This document shows positions 19,552 through 32,189 of a stretch of 64,000 nt of DNA, in pieces. Numbering within the stretch: the first letter of the stretch is position 1; every line of letters begins with the position of its first letter. The DNA is from Anomaloglossus baeobatrachus (lineage: Eukaryota > Chordata > Amphibia > Anura > Aromobatidae), in contig NC_134353.1 in NCBI RefSeq assembly GCF_048569485.1, positions 427,923,650 to 427,987,649 on the forward strand, written 5' to 3'. A program made the position numbers and the translations under genes. The notes beneath the pieces are model-generated. The model ran no database searches. It had not been told where the DNA came from and worked only from the letters and a program-made list of their open reading frames with translations.

Positions 19552-21205
19552 CAGTTAGGTCCAGAAATATTTGGACAGTGACACAATTTTCGCGAGTTGG
19601 GCTCTGCATGCCACCACATTGGATTTGAAATGAAACCTCTACAACAGAATTCAAGTGCAGATTGTAACGTTTAATTTGAAGGTTTGAACAAAAATATCTG
19701 ATAGAAATTGTAGGAATTGTACACATTTCTTTACAAACACTCCACATTTTAGGAGGTCAAAAGTAATTGGACAAATAAACCAAACCCAAACAAAATATTT
19801 TTATTTTCAATATTTTGTTGCAAATCCTTTGGAGGCAATCGCTGCCTTAAATCTGGAACTCATGGACATCACCAAACGCTGGGTTTCCTCCTTCTTAATG
19901 CTTTGCCAGGCCTTTACAGCTGCAGCCTTCAGGTCTTGCTTGTTTGTGGGTCTTCCCGTCTTAAGTCTGGATTTGAGCAAGTGAAATGCATGCTCAATTG
20001 GGTTAAGATCTGGTGATTGACTTGGCCATTGCAGAATGTTCCACTTTTTTGCACTCATGAACTCCTGGGTAGCTTTGGCTGTATGCTTGGGGTCATTGTC
20101 CATCTGTACTATGAAGCGCCGTCCGATCAACTTTGCGGCATTTGGCTGAATCTGGGCAGAAAGTATATCCCGGTAGACTTCAGAATTCATCCGGCTACTC
20201 TTGTCTGCTGTTATGTCATCAATAAACACAAGTGACCCAGTGCCATTGAAAGCCATGCATGCCCATGCCATCACGTTGCCTCCACCATGTTTTACAGAGG
20301 ATGTGGTGTGCCTTGGATCATGTGCCGTTCCCTTTCTTCTCCAAACTTTTTTCTTCCCATCATTCTGGTACAGGTTGATCTTTGTCTCATCTGTCCATAG
20401 AATAACATTTCCAGAACTGAGCTGGCTTCATGAGGTATTTTTCAGCAAATTTAACTCTGGCCTGTCTATTTTTGGAATTGATGAATGGTTTGCATCTAGA
20501 TGTGAACCCTTTGTATTTACTTTCATGGAGTCTTCTCTTTACTGTTGACTTAGAGACAGATACACCGACTTCACTGAGAGTGTTCTGGACTTCAGTTGAT
20601 GTTGTGAACGGGTTCTTCTTCACCAAAGAAAGTATGCGGCGATCATCCACCACTGTTGTCATCCGTGGACGCCCAGGCCTTTTTGAGTTCCCAAGCTCAC
20701 CAGTCAATTCCTTTTTTCTCAGAATGTACCCGACTGTTGATTTTGCGACTCCAAGCATGTCTGCTATCTCTCTGATGGATTTTTTATTTTTTTTCAGCCT
20801 CAGGATGTTCTGCTTCACCTCAATTGAGAGTTCCTTAGACCGCATGTTGTCTGGTCACAGCAACAGCTTCCAAATGCAAAACCACACACCTGTAATCAAC
20901 CCCAGACCTTTTAACTACTTCATTGATTACAGGTTAACGAGGGAGACGCCTTCAGAGTTAATTGCAGCCCTTAGAGTCCCTTGTCCAATTACTTTTGGTC
21001 CCTTTTAAAAAGAGGAGGCTATGCATTACAGAGCTATGATTCCTAAACCCTTTCTCCGATTTGGATGTGAAAACTCTCATATTGCAGCTGGGAGTGTGCA
21101 CTTTCAGCCCATATTATATATATAATTGTATTTCTGAACATGTTTTTGTAAACAGCTAAAATAACAAAACTTGTGTCACTGTCCAAATATTTCTGGACCT
21201 AACTG
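19552..21205 (-). mobile_element. Tc1-type DNA transposon, nearly complete
   Basis: This 1654-bp element has terminal inverted repeats CAGTTAGGTCCAGAAATAT at both ends and a TA duplication on each side (19550-19551 and 21206-21207). The inverted repeats agree over at least 30 bases (through GGACAGTGACACAA). One transposase gene fills the minus strand. It sits inside the gag-like region of a broken LTR element, so it arrived later than that element. Confidence 0.93.
19807..20845 (-). pseudogene. Tc1-family transposase
   Basis: The reading starts at 20845 with MRSKELSIEVKQNILRLKKN, a helix-turn-helix (SIREIADMLGVAKSTVGYIL), then a GRPR hinge and the second HTH. The catalytic part follows: WTDETK (first Asp, near 20390), VQMDNDPKHTA (second Asp, near 20110) and SPDLNPIEH (Glu, near 20000), a DD34E triad. 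The product cuts and rejoins transposon ends at TA sites. One frame change near 20400 separates the DNA-binding half (20387-20845) from the catalytic half, whose frame runs from about 20400 to 19807. Otherwise it is intact at about 340 residues, the family's usual size. The copy appears recent. Confidence 0.92.
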
Positions 21206-23194
21206 TACATGTCCACTAGGTGGGCTAGGAACCGAGCCTTTAAGTCTTCTTTAACTCGAGCCCCCTCTTCGGCCTCTTCTGGCAGGAACCAATGGGCGGC
21301 ATCCCCAGTCTGCGACTGGGGTGCTGTGACCGCTTCTGGTCTGCAGGTAGGGGCAGAAGGCGCTGCGGCCTGGCCTGGTCTGGCCGGGGTAGAAAGCGTT
21401 GCGGCCTGGCCTGGCCTGGCCATGGTTGAAGGTGTCGCGGCCTGGTCTGGTCTGGCCGAGCGGGACGATTCTGCACTGGACGTCGCAGCAGGGACTTCAG
21501 TCGGGATCGCAGCAGGGATCGCAGTGGGCTCCGGTAGTAACGTCGGCAGGGTCAGCACACCCGATCGAGCAGGGGCAGTGCAGGACTCACCCAGGGCTAG
21601 GCTGGAGATGCTCTGCAGCAGGGTCGCCATCGCTGGTGTGGGCTCCGGATGGGCGTGGGCGGCACCTCCACGCAGGCCTCGCTGCACAGACATCTTCAGA
21701 TTCCTCATGGCCAGCACCATCTCCTTCCCCCACACAGCTATCTCCCGTCTGCTCTGCTCCTTCATCCGGTCAGCCATCCTCCAGACTTCAGCCATCCTCC
21801 AGACTTCAGCTCAGCAGCAGTCACAGGCCTGATCCATCCGAGCTCCTCCTGGCCTTCGCTTGCAGGAGCCATCCTCTCTCTGCATCCACCTTCATCGCTT
21901 GCAAGGTCAGAACGCTGCAGGGGTTCTCTGGGTAGCCACACCTTTTCATGGGCGATTATTTCTTCTTGCGCGGGCTGCTGTTTCTTGGCGCGCTTTCTGC
22001 GGTGGCAACATGGCGGCACTTCAAATTTTGCATGCGGACCGCCAAAGCACATGGTCACCTGTCTTAACAGGTCTAGTCCTTATCCTGTTCGTGACGCCAG
22101 AATTGTGGAGCCCCACATTACCTTCAGGTACGGTTGCCGCAGGGTCTCCACAGGCTTGGTAATCTTCTGGTCACAGGTAGGTTGACCAATAGGATTCGTG
22201 ACGCCACTCTCGGTATTGCGGTCAGGGTGACCGCCACTGTAGTTTAGGGAACACCTAGGGCTGATGGTAGATGCAGTCAGTTGTTGTGGCCTCCCGAGAG
22301 TGAGGCTGGCCCCAGGGCCCAGTGTAAGTGTGTAGTACCACAGGTCGCAGGAGAACTCACACACAGGCAGCAAAGTCTTTCAGGGTTTTTACTCACTTTC
22401 AGGTGGCAGAGGTGAGTTAACCTGGGCGATGCTATGGTGACCCAGGAGGAACCAGGTATCCCTTCGGCTGATGTAGGGGTGACTGCTGACTCGCCTTCCT
22501 AGCTCTTCTTGTTTTGAGGTGACTCCTACTTGAAGTGTAGTTGGAATCACCCAGGGAAGTCGCTTCCGCCATTCTTCCCTTTCTAGCCTTCTTTGCGGGC
22601 AGCGTGGACCAAGGTAAGACGGCTCCAAACTCTGTCCTCCTTATGGGCCCCCTCGTTGCTGCTGTAGCTGCGGACTCTGTGTGGTTGGTGAGTCGCATAA
22701 AGTGCCCTCACCAGCAGGTTTAGCAGGCCAACTGAATGGGCCCCTGCTCTGGGGAGCTGTTTCCCTGTGCGGGCTGGGTCTACTGAGTAGTTCCCTTACT
22801 CACCACCTCTTGCTACTGCCTAGGTGGGTTTCGGGCGGCACCCCAGGGTAGCCCTTCTCCCCCGCCAGTAGCCACTAACGGTGCAGGGTCTGACAGTGCC
22901 CTGATCTTCTCCACTCTGCACTTCAGACTGGCTTGCTCCTCCACTTCCTCTGACTGCCTCTGCACACTTCCTGTTCCCAGTGACACCACCCACCACTAGC
23001 TGGGATGCGAGGGCTACGCCCCCCCCCTCCCCTACCTGGATCTACCCAGGGGTCCCCTCTAGCTGTGTGTGTGTTCCTGGTTACTTCGTGTTCCGTGTGT
23101 CCACACCCTAGTCAGTCTCTGGAATTACCTGTGTTGTACTGCCCCCAGCATGGGTACAGTATTCAGTGGTGCCTGACCAGGTAGAGATGCCACA

Positions 23195-23621
23195 CATATA
23201 TATTACGTGTGTAATATATGTGTGTGTATATATGTGTGCAATATGTGTTTGTTGCATACAAACACAGATGCTGTCATTGTGTGTCATGCTTGACAGACAG
23301 TCCTGTGGTATCCAGCTGTAGACGGTCGCAGCGTTTGGCTACACAAACTGCTCCCTGACATGATAATCTCTTCTGTTTGGGGTTAATCATTTTACTTTTA
23401 GGACCCTGCGGATTTCCTCACCTTTTAGCTGTTAATCATCATTACTTCCCTTGGTGTCCTTAAATACTCTCCTTCCCCTTGGTCTTTGCTGGTGAGTGTT
23501 AAATACCTATACAGGCCTTGGATGCAAGCAGTTGGCTCTTATCTATCTAAAGAAACATAGTTGTTCATTGCTGTACCTCTCCCATCCAGCATTGCATGTA
23601 ATACATACCTTAACATATATA
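23195..23621. other. AT/GT microsatellite and unassigned sequence
   Basis: Bases 23195-23260 are an imperfect (TA)(TG) microsatellite. The rest, up to the start of the second Penelope-like copy, shows nothing recognisable. Confidence 0.5.
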
Positions 23622-25570
23622 CCTCACAATGTTTTCTTTTTTGGGGGGGGGGGTCCCTCTATCTACAGCTCCAGGGTACTGCAATGGGGGCGGATTTTGC
23701 ATCCTCATACGCTAATTTATTCCTGGAGCTCTGGGAGAGGAATCTCCTCCGGTCAGATCATATGTCATCAATGGACTGCATTCCTTTCTGGATGCGGTAC
23801 ATTGATGACAGTTTTTATCTGACAGGGGGATGTTAGGGAATTGAATTTATTTTTTCAGAGTTTAAACAAGAACATTAATTTACATTTGACCTACAAATTC
23901 CATGAGGTGTCCCTAGAATTCCTGGACGTGTTGGTGACAGGTTTAAAGATCATGGCTCCAGCAACCGCTCGATTAAGAGAGCTTATAATAGGGTGAGGAA
24001 CTAGTCACGAGTTGAGTTGCTGTTCAATAATAACATAACAAAAAAAAAAAAATCAGAAAATACTATGAGGATGATCACACAGAATCACTCGCATTGAAGC
24101 AGGATGATTGATGTGATGTCAAAGTACTGGTCAAGTTTGACCATCGATTCGATTCTACAAACATATCTTCCACCCAAACAATTGGTTGTCGCTCGATGTG
24201 CAAGGAATCTGAAGAATTTGTTAACATCAAGTCATTATAGTAAAAAAGATAAACTCCTCTCTCCGTTCCATTTTTTATCCCCATGTGCTGTGAGGGTGGA
24301 TGTTCACCCTGTAGGTTTTGTATTACATGCCCTAACATTGAAACAGCTAATGATTTTTCCTTGTCTGATAGTAGTGGAGTCTTTCAGATTATGAAGATGA
24401 TTAACTGCATGTCCAAAGGTGCGGTTTACTATGCGCCTTGCCCGTGTTCTCGTATCTATGTCGGCCTTACGACATGGGCTTTAAAAGTCCGCGTCAGAGA
24501 ACATATACGTGACATTATGGCTGCCAAGGACGAGGAACATGTGGAAGGTCTTAAGACCTTACCTAAACACTTTAGAATATATCATGACTTTAACCACACC
24601 CTTTTGAAAGTGCGTGGTATCGACCAGATCGAAATGGGTATCTGAGGAGGCAACATTAGTTGCCTACTCGCACAATGTGAAACCAGATGGATCTGGACCC
24701 TCAAGACTCAGCACCCATTTGGGTTAAATGAATGCATGAGCTTTGCATCATTTCTATAAATACTGTATGTCATCATACCACGCATATGTTTTGTATATGC
24801 TCATTTTCATTTTGCATGTTCTATTTGATTGTCGTCCCCTCTGTTCTACCACCTAAGTGGTCTCTGTATTTTAATTGATTTTATCATTCTTTCGTTTTAT
24901 TATAGTATGCACTCTTATGTACCTTGTCTCAAACTGGTGGTGTCTGCCCTTGTGCTTGGACGTCTCTTTTTTTCCGATTGGACCTTCGACTATGTGAGCC
25001 TACGCATGGGGTTTCTGGAACATTTGAGGATGTGACTTTTGCATGTTGCATTCTGCTATGCATTACCTAATGATGTGATTCTACTTTATGTATTATATTT
25101 TGTCATGCTTTTTCACTCATTATTATGCATTTGCATCTTTGTATTTTATATGTACAATGTTGTTACAGATGCAATACTGTGTTATTCTCGCTGCATCATT
25201 GCATAATTTTAAACAAATTCCTATGTTATATAGCATGTAATGTAACATGCACTTCTATACTCTGTCATATGTTTCCCATTTAACCACCAACAGCTTCTCC
25301 TTACCTGTGCACCTGTGTGTTTGTCCGGTTGGCTTTCGCCCCTAGCGCGTCCGCTAAGCCGCTTCCATGGAAGCATTTCTCCTTTTGGTTGTTTCAAAGG
25401 CGGGGGCTGGATGCGCTGGTGGTGATGTCGGACTGTCTGGGCATCCACGCATGCGCCATTAGGGTGATCAGAACTGCTGGATGGTTTCCAGGCACACATG
25501 CGCGCTGCCATTTGTTGCATCTCGTTTGTACTTTTGACAGCAACGCCCACATTTGGTAAGGTGGTGATAG

Positions 25571-25922
25571 CAGGACGCTGTTCGAACGTGAGGTCACATG
25601 ACCCAGATGTCATTCTGAATACACACCCCTATACCAGCAACAGTGGTGCTTATACTGGCTGCGGTGGGTGGATTGTCTAGCCGACGGCAGGACGCTATTT
25701 GTACATGAGGTCACATGACCCAGATGTCATCCTGACTACACCCCCCCTATACCCACAACAGCGGCGCTTATACTGACTGCGGTGGGCGGGTTGTCTAGGC
25801 GACGGCAGGACGCGATTTGTACGCGAGGTCACATGACCCAGATGTCATCCTGAATACCCCCCCCCCCATACCCACAACAGCGGCGCTTATACTTACTGCG
25901 GTGGGCGGGTTGCCTAGGACGC
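25571..25922. repeat. Three tandem units of about 117 bp
   Basis: Units start at about 25571, 25688 and 25806, each beginning CAGGACGC. Each contains GGTCACATGACCCAGATGTC and ends in a C-rich stretch plus GGTGGG(C/T)GG(A/G)TTG. They lie upstream of the hammerhead-like core, where Penelope-like elements keep regulatory sequence. Each unit contributes one GTCACATGAC E-box. Confidence 0.88.
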
Positions 25923-26109
25923 GCGGTGTCACTAAGTTGTAAGCAAAGTCATGTGACCAGGATGACATCGAGCATACACACCCCCACCAATGGATTGACG
26001 TTTTTAAAAGTCACTTGACATAACATGTATAGACTGTTCGGATTGGTCTGTCATATTACAATACCATTGGTGGATTGCGATATAAAAGGGTGCCGTTTAT
26101 GAGTGACAG

Positions 26110-26152
26110 ACCACCCTTGGAAGAAGGATTACACCGAAACCTATAGGTCGGT
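26110..26152 (+). ncRNA. Hammerhead-like core of second Penelope-like copy
   Basis: The sequence reads TTGGAAGAAGG, loop, CACCGAAACC, TATA, GGTCGG. The GAAA box, the 3-bp helix III with TATA loop and the GGTC site are kept. The first box is altered relative to CUGANGA. Confidence 0.42.
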
Positions 26153-26420
26153 GTTTCTCGGACTCTCGCTCCACAGTTTAGGTAAAAGTATTTACTTTAT
26201 TTATTCTAATACTCTGGTATGTTTTGGTGTGTGTTTATGCTCATCTCTCACCTGTGTCTCCTGTCCACTATTTGTGATGCCATTCCGTGTGCACTTTAGA
26301 TACTGAATGGCCTTTTACATACAAGTTTTCTTTTGGAGATCCTTTTGTGGGATTTGTATTACAAACACTATCTCCCCATGTTTTCAATAAATTTTTCTAA
26401 TGCAAACTTTTTTCACTAAT

Positions 26421-29400
26421 CTGTGGAGCGAGGCCGCCACCTGCTGGTCCTCCATCTTAGTTCATCTATATAAAATCTTTTTACTCATTTTTTGTGTTTT
26501 AAAATTTGATTGTAAATAAAATTTATATATTTTTATTGAATTGCCTTTGCACTGAATTTTCTTTAGTTTGCATACCTTGACAGGTGTTAAAACTGAATAT
26601 TCGGGGCCTCTTTCAAGGGAATTTGCATACAAACATTCCCCATAATACAGATCAGGATTTTGTTGTGTAATTGCTGGTTGTTGAATGGTAGCTATGTTCA
26701 TTGCGTGAACATGAACTTAGAACTATTCAGCCGCACAGCAAGTACTTTTTGTGTGCGCTGAAAGTATATTTTACTTCATTCATAGCAATACTGTTTTCAG
26801 TCGCTGTTACTCAATATTATAGGTCTGAAAAAGGATTGAGCAGACAATCGTACCAAATGGGGGGAAAATAAACACAATATACCCTTCTTTCAAAATGTTA
26901 CTTTTATTACAAACTTTTTCATGTATTCTTTTTATTTTTTAATCATTCATCAGTATACCACATCTGAAAGACTGGGATTCATGAAGTTATACAGTTATAA
27001 AAAGCTTACATATATTGCTACAACACTGGTATATTTACAGGACAGTTTACCAAATCCATAAAAAAAAAAAAATGAAAAATCCAGCCAGCTGATTTGACAC
27101 TTGTAAAAAATAAAAAAAAAAGAAATTCTGAGGCACTCAAGAAACAATTTCATGTTTGAATTAAGTCTTGAATGAAACATTCTCAAAATACATTACTTTC
27201 TGGCTTTATTTGGGTTTATTAAGTCGATGACATTTCTAGCCTTTGTTATTATGGATATGTGGGAAATAAATATCACATTCTGGGTTTTTAACTAGAAATA
27301 CTCAGTGACAGAAAAAATTCAATTGTTCATTCAAAGTATAGAGAGCAACAACGAGATGATTGATGGGGATGAGGGGGGTGTTGAGAAGGTAAAAAAAACA
27401 AAACAAAAAAAGAATAAGAAAATTAAACCAAGTCACTAATGACCCAAAATACATTTTAAGACATTAAGTTAATATGCAATTTACTAACAATAATACTCGG
27501 ACTACAATAAGCCAGCCACATGCAATAGCTGATCTGAACTCTGCATGTTAGCCCAAAAAAATCTATGGAAAATAATCCAATAAATAAGAAAATGGTAACA
27601 ACCGCAGTATTAAGCCCTGGACATCACGATGACTGAGGAAATCCAATTATTGAAATAAGTGATCTGGACTCTTGTTGTACAAAGCTTAGATTGCATGGCA
27701 GGACTATATAACTGTCTTTGCAATATAAATGATAGTGTTCACAAATCCGATACTCCTGCCTATCTACATGGAATGCTTGAGACTGGCAAGGTCTTCTAGA
27801 AATAACGCTTTCCAGATACAGGTAATGAATCGACTAACATAGAAAAATAAAATATTGACTAATTTTTTTAAAAAAATGTAGTCCAGCCATGCAATCTACA
27901 TCTACAACAAGCCGCTTTCTAGCCCTAAAGTTACATGATAAACATTTGTGGAAACTAGAAGTGTTACAAAAGGATTTTCTACAAGTAGTATAAATACAAG
28001 TACTTATTCCACTGTTATATAGCAGTGTCACATAGGCTGTGATTTAGTAAGTGTTCAATGCATTAATGGTAAAAGTAATGGCTTTTTTGCACCTTTAAAA
28101 GGGAATGTATTTAATGTTCTTTTTATTCACCAGATGTTAGTCAGTAGAAGAGAATAGGGGAGATTTATTTAAACTGCCCATAACAACCAATCACAATTCA
28201 AAGCTTTAAAAAAAAAAAAAATTGGAAGCTGTGCTGTGATTTTTTGGTATGGGTGATAGACAATTTTCCTTTCAGTTTTCATTACCCTTTCCCAGTCCGT
28301 ATCATTTTTTTCCTTAGGCTTGGCCACAATAAAGGCACACAACTCTTTCCCTTATTGCATGTATAGACAGGGTGGCAAGCTATGTGCTTTAACCCCCTAT
28401 TTCATGTGATAAAGTATACATTTTATCCTATATAACTCAATGAATGGCACACATCTGTGCCTATCCTACGCTTTGAAGGACATGTCCGTTTACTCCTTGC
28501 CCTCTGATGGACCAGGGAAGACAGACGGCTGGAGAGACATTTCCCAGCAGAACTTCTATGCACACTACATTAGGTAGTTTGACCCACGTGAGGTCCACTA
28601 TGCAAATAGGCCAACAGTGCTCCAAAGTCTAGGAGGACAGTGATAGCAGCTGCAAAAGGAGGGCACACGGTATATGCACCAAACAACTGACTATATGTGG
28701 TGAAATGTTTACTTTGGAATGGAGGGTAACGTTATTGTCAGAAACTCTTAATAGATTTTAACAGGAAAGATGCATATTGGGTCTAACATGAGTAAATCGT
28801 AAGCAGCTGGTATACCCGTGCCCTTTTTGAGGCAATATCTGTGCCTACAGTCTACACAATATATCTGGAAATATCAGCCTACTGTGTGTCTAAAGGATTC
28901 TTCTTGCTCTAGTGGCTAGTCTCAAAACTGCTAATCTATATGGTTATTCAGATTAGCCAAAAAATATATATATATATTTTTTTCTCAAACATTTCTACAA
29001 TTAAAAGGGCTAGAAATAATTTAATTTTGATGATCCATTCCTGTTCAATTCAAGGTGTTTAGAAATTAGGGAAGTAGGGAGGAAACATTTAACGGGGCTG
29101 TCTAGTATAAAAATAAATATAAATATAAATTTATTTTTATACTAGACAGCCCCTTTGTTTCCTCCTTAATTCCCCAATTTCTATACACATACATATAATA
29201 AATGAGGACTTGTGGATTGTTGGGGTACAACATCTTAGACCCACATTGATCAGTAGGGTGGGTAGCCTTTATCCCTGTTAGAATGAAGTGGCAGTGTGCA
29301 TGCTTAACTGCCCTTTCATTTATTACTTGGGGGGCTGCAGTGTTATACTTCACTTTTTCTGGTAGTCCCATATAGAACGAATGGAGAGGCAGCTGGGCAA

Positions 29401-31230
29401 CTAGAATAACATATCCTTGTCATGAAAAGAAAGTTAATCGATTTGCTGATCGGTTTGTGTCCTGGCAGTAGGACAACCTCCGATCAGCAAGTCATCATCT
29501 AGCCTGTAATAAATGGTTTATCTGGTGAAAACAGATTGTGTGTTAAAAGGCAGTTACATTTGTTAGTAGGTACGCTATTCAGTTACAAAATCCATTAAAC
29601 CCCCCCCCCCCAAAAAAAAAACTAAGAAAAAAAAAAGACGAGAGAAAACCATGTGGAGTGGAAACATTCGGTAGATCCTGCAAGTCAGAAAAAAAAATGC
29701 CTGGAAAGTGAAAGCTGTCTGAAAAATTTCATTCAATCCATAGAGGTGCATTTTGCAGATCTAACTGCAATAATTAGGGAAGCATGTGAATTACACACGG
29801 TCAACATGGAGGGTGTTGTGGATTAGACCACCATTACAAGTTCCCCTTGAAATTAAGCCAATAGAATTAGGAGAATGTCACCTCATTTTTTATTTCTCTG
29901 ATTTTAAATTTGCAGAACCCCAAGTCTTAAACATGGGCGCAAGCAAAAAACAAAAAAAAAAAAAATAAAACTTACTAAGTTACCGGTACTTTTCAAGTCC
30001 TACCCTGAGCTGTACAAGGTCCCTGCTTTTCACAGGAATCTTACCTTTTGATTTATCAAACATATGATATATATTTATACAGAGAAACTTTTATTTGTAG
30101 CACCATAGGTGTTACCAATTTCAGCTCCTAAAATTATTATTACAGCTAGCAAAATTTTTGTGAATAGGGTGACTTAAATCAGACGGAAAAATAAACCCTA
30201 GGATAGGTAGACCGCACAGTGGTTGAGGTATTATAGGGAGTCAAGATAAGGATGGACCACTGTAGCTCTTATCTATATTTTTTGTGTTAAAAAAATTTTT
30301 GTTCGGAATTTAATAAAAAAAAAAAAAAATTTCTAAAAACAAACCTGAAAAAATATTTTCTATTTGTTCTAACTTAAAAAAAAAAAAAAAATGAAATAAC
30401 TCACATGCCTATTTTTTTTTTTTTTCTTTTTTTTTATTCCAACAAAAACTTCTCTTGTTTTTTTCTAAGAAGTGTAGGCACAAGGTCGGGAAAATACTCA
30501 TTACTCCCAGCAGAGCAGGGCGGATAACTTCTGGGAAAACTTTCTACAACTTCCACCACTTAAGGTTTTTTTTTCAGTTAAGGCAAATTCCTGATGACTT
30601 CTCTGCTTTCTTTGAGCACAAGTTCAAAGTTGAGACGTCAATCCAAGTCTGTTTATTTTTTCTTTATCTCTTTCCACTGTAAAACTCAGTCAAGAGTCTA
30701 TTTCTCAGGAAAATATAGTCAAGGCCACAAAGAATTCCATGTCTCAAAGTTTGTTTGTTATCCCCAAACAAAAATTGTAAAACTTTTTTAAAAATTAGAA
30801 TTATATATATATATAAAAATAACCCAACGTATGATGTAAAAAATCCAGCAAACATGACGAAACTGTTGAGGGAAAAAAAAAAAAGATAATTAGAATAACA
30901 TGCTAGAATTGTACTTATTATTCACATAATATTGTTAACAAAAACGCTTTATAAAAAAAAAAAAAAAAAGAAAAAAAGAAAAAGGTGAAAATAGTTCTTT
31001 ATGGTGACAGACATAAGTAAAGTTGACCTGACCTAGAGAAATAGGTATTGGGATTACACAGAATAGCAAAAGTGAAAAAAACAGTTGCAGAATCTTGACT
31101 GCAGGAATAGAGGCTTAAATTCACTCCTTATAGCCATGAACCATCAATGTTTTTAGAACAAAATTTTAAATAAGCTGTAAAAAGATATATATTTTACCTG
31201 TATCAATATTTCTGTGAAATACAGAGTTGT
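26421..31230 (-). other. AT-rich region; possible distal 3' UTR of tcf3
   Basis: This 4.8-kb stretch has few open frames. Beyond homopolymer runs (29583-29635, 30290-30440) and one short foldback (29061-29182), it has no recognised transposon. It lies downstream of the tcf3 stop. On the minus strand a plausible poly(A) site sits at its far end: GTAATAAAAG near 26895 followed by a GT-rich stretch. A nearer signal (ATTAAA at about 35514-35519) could end a shorter transcript. I infer, weakly, that this may be a long 3' UTR; it could also be plain intergenic DNA. Confidence 0.3.
29061..29182. repeat. Short foldback (inverted) repeat
   Basis: Arms of about 50 bases (GGGGCTGTCTAGTATAAAAA and its complement) flank an AT-rich centre. 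It looks like a miniature inverted-repeat element or a local inverted duplication. No target duplication is identified. Confidence 0.7.
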
Positions 31231-32189
31231 GCAAAAGTGTTGTGACTTAGCATTTTCACACTAGTTTCTCCCAGCTCTTCCAAAGTGGGAGGAACTGGGG
31301 TAGGACAAAAGCATAACGTGTTATGGCGTGCCTAACAGAAATCTTACTCCAGTCTGTGACTGGAGTAAGATTTGTGGGGCCTACACGCCACTTTTCAGAC
31401 CCTACTGATTCATTAAAAGGCGTGCGCTTCTTAATGAAACAAGAACTACTGACTACAGCACGGCACCTCATCAAGACTTTCATTAATATTGCTGGTCTTC
31501 ATGAGCAAGAGCCTATATCTACAGTGATTTACGTATAAAACTGGCACCCTGTATATTTAAAAGGTGCAGAACTGTTAAGGGCTAGAAGTGGAACATTTAG
31601 TCATAAATCTGCTGCATTGCAATCCATTAAAAAGGTTGTCTAGTTCCCTAACTCAGTTGCCATAAATGCCTAAGGATAAGTGCCCCTAAAGATCCCCATA
31701 TAGCATTTCTGCCAATTTTTATCTGATATTTTCTGCTTTGATTCCTGTGCCCTGGCATCAGGTCTTTTGTCAGTGTTCCTTGCCCTTCAAACCCTCTGCT
31801 CCTTTCTGACTACACTTTGCATCAGCCTTTCGTGTTGTGCTGGAAGCCAGCAGTGAGAACAGCCCTGAAATGCCATGTAAACCCCTCCCTCTGCTCACTC
31901 TACATTGTTCATATAGGAATGCTCGGACCTGACACCCATAATGTGATGGTGGCACCATCACATTATGGGTGTCAGGGCCGAGCATTCCTACATGAACAGT
32001 GTCCTGGAAAGTGGATTGGTCATCATGGGCCGGTTGAATGGCCACCAAGGTCTCCCGATCTGCCCCCCTTAGACTTCTCTTTGGGGTTATCTGAAGGCAA
32101 TTGTCTATGCTGTGAAGATACAAGATGTGCAGCATCCGAAACCACGGATACTGGAAGTCTATGCTAGCATTTCTTCTGTCCTGTTGCTA
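31231..32189. mobile_element. Mariner-like transposon fragments and a foldback
   Basis: On the plus strand near 32020-32090 the translation GPVEWPPRSPDLPPLDFSL matches the conserved SPDL block before the last catalytic acid of Tc1/mariner-type transposases. It has lost the rest of the gene. At 31902-32002 two arms of about 48 bases containing GGAATGCTCGG form a tight hairpin around GGTGGCACC. A smaller 15-base hairpin lies at 31340-31374 (AAATCTTACTCCAGT and its complement). Confidence 0.55.

Larger units (their letters stand above)
19274..23194 (-). mobile_element. Broken LTR retroelement with one LTR
   Basis: The LTR at 22104-23194 (1.09 kb) begins TGTGGCATCTC and ends GGGGCTCCACA on the minus strand. 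Four bases inside it lies TGGCGTCACGAACAGG (about 22084-22099), which resembles a primer-binding site of the lysine-tRNA kind. Farther in is a Pro- and Ala-rich gag-like region (MAEVWRMADRMKEQSRREIA...) at 21199-21795 that resumes at 19213-19548 beyond an inserted Tc1 element. Its far edge is cut by the hAT remnant at 19273. No polymerase is recognised. It is a fossil; family not determined (retrovirus-like or Ty3-like). Confidence 0.55.
23622..26420 (+). mobile_element. Decayed second Penelope-like element
   Basis: Plus-strand frames around 23622-24758 match the RT and GIY-YIG protein at 3701-5209. NVFFFGGG, the motif B area (FASSYANLFLELWERN), MRYIDDSFYL (motif C) and YYAPCPCSRIYVGLTTWALK (GIY-YIG) are all visible. 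The non-coding 3' part (24759-26420) includes three 117-bp tandem units (25571-25922) and a hammerhead-like core at 26110-26152. This copy has many breaks and lacks most of the N-terminal part. It is clearly older than the copy at 2435-13405. Confidence 0.8.

Noticed and set aside
21209-21832. Plus-strand open frame of 207 residues
   Set aside because: It is antisense to the Pro/Ala-rich gag-like region of the LTR element; it shows no conserved motif.
31323-31538. Open frame with histone- or enzyme-like appearance
   Set aside because: It begins in a small hairpin and shows no recognisable domain; it is probably transposon-derived.
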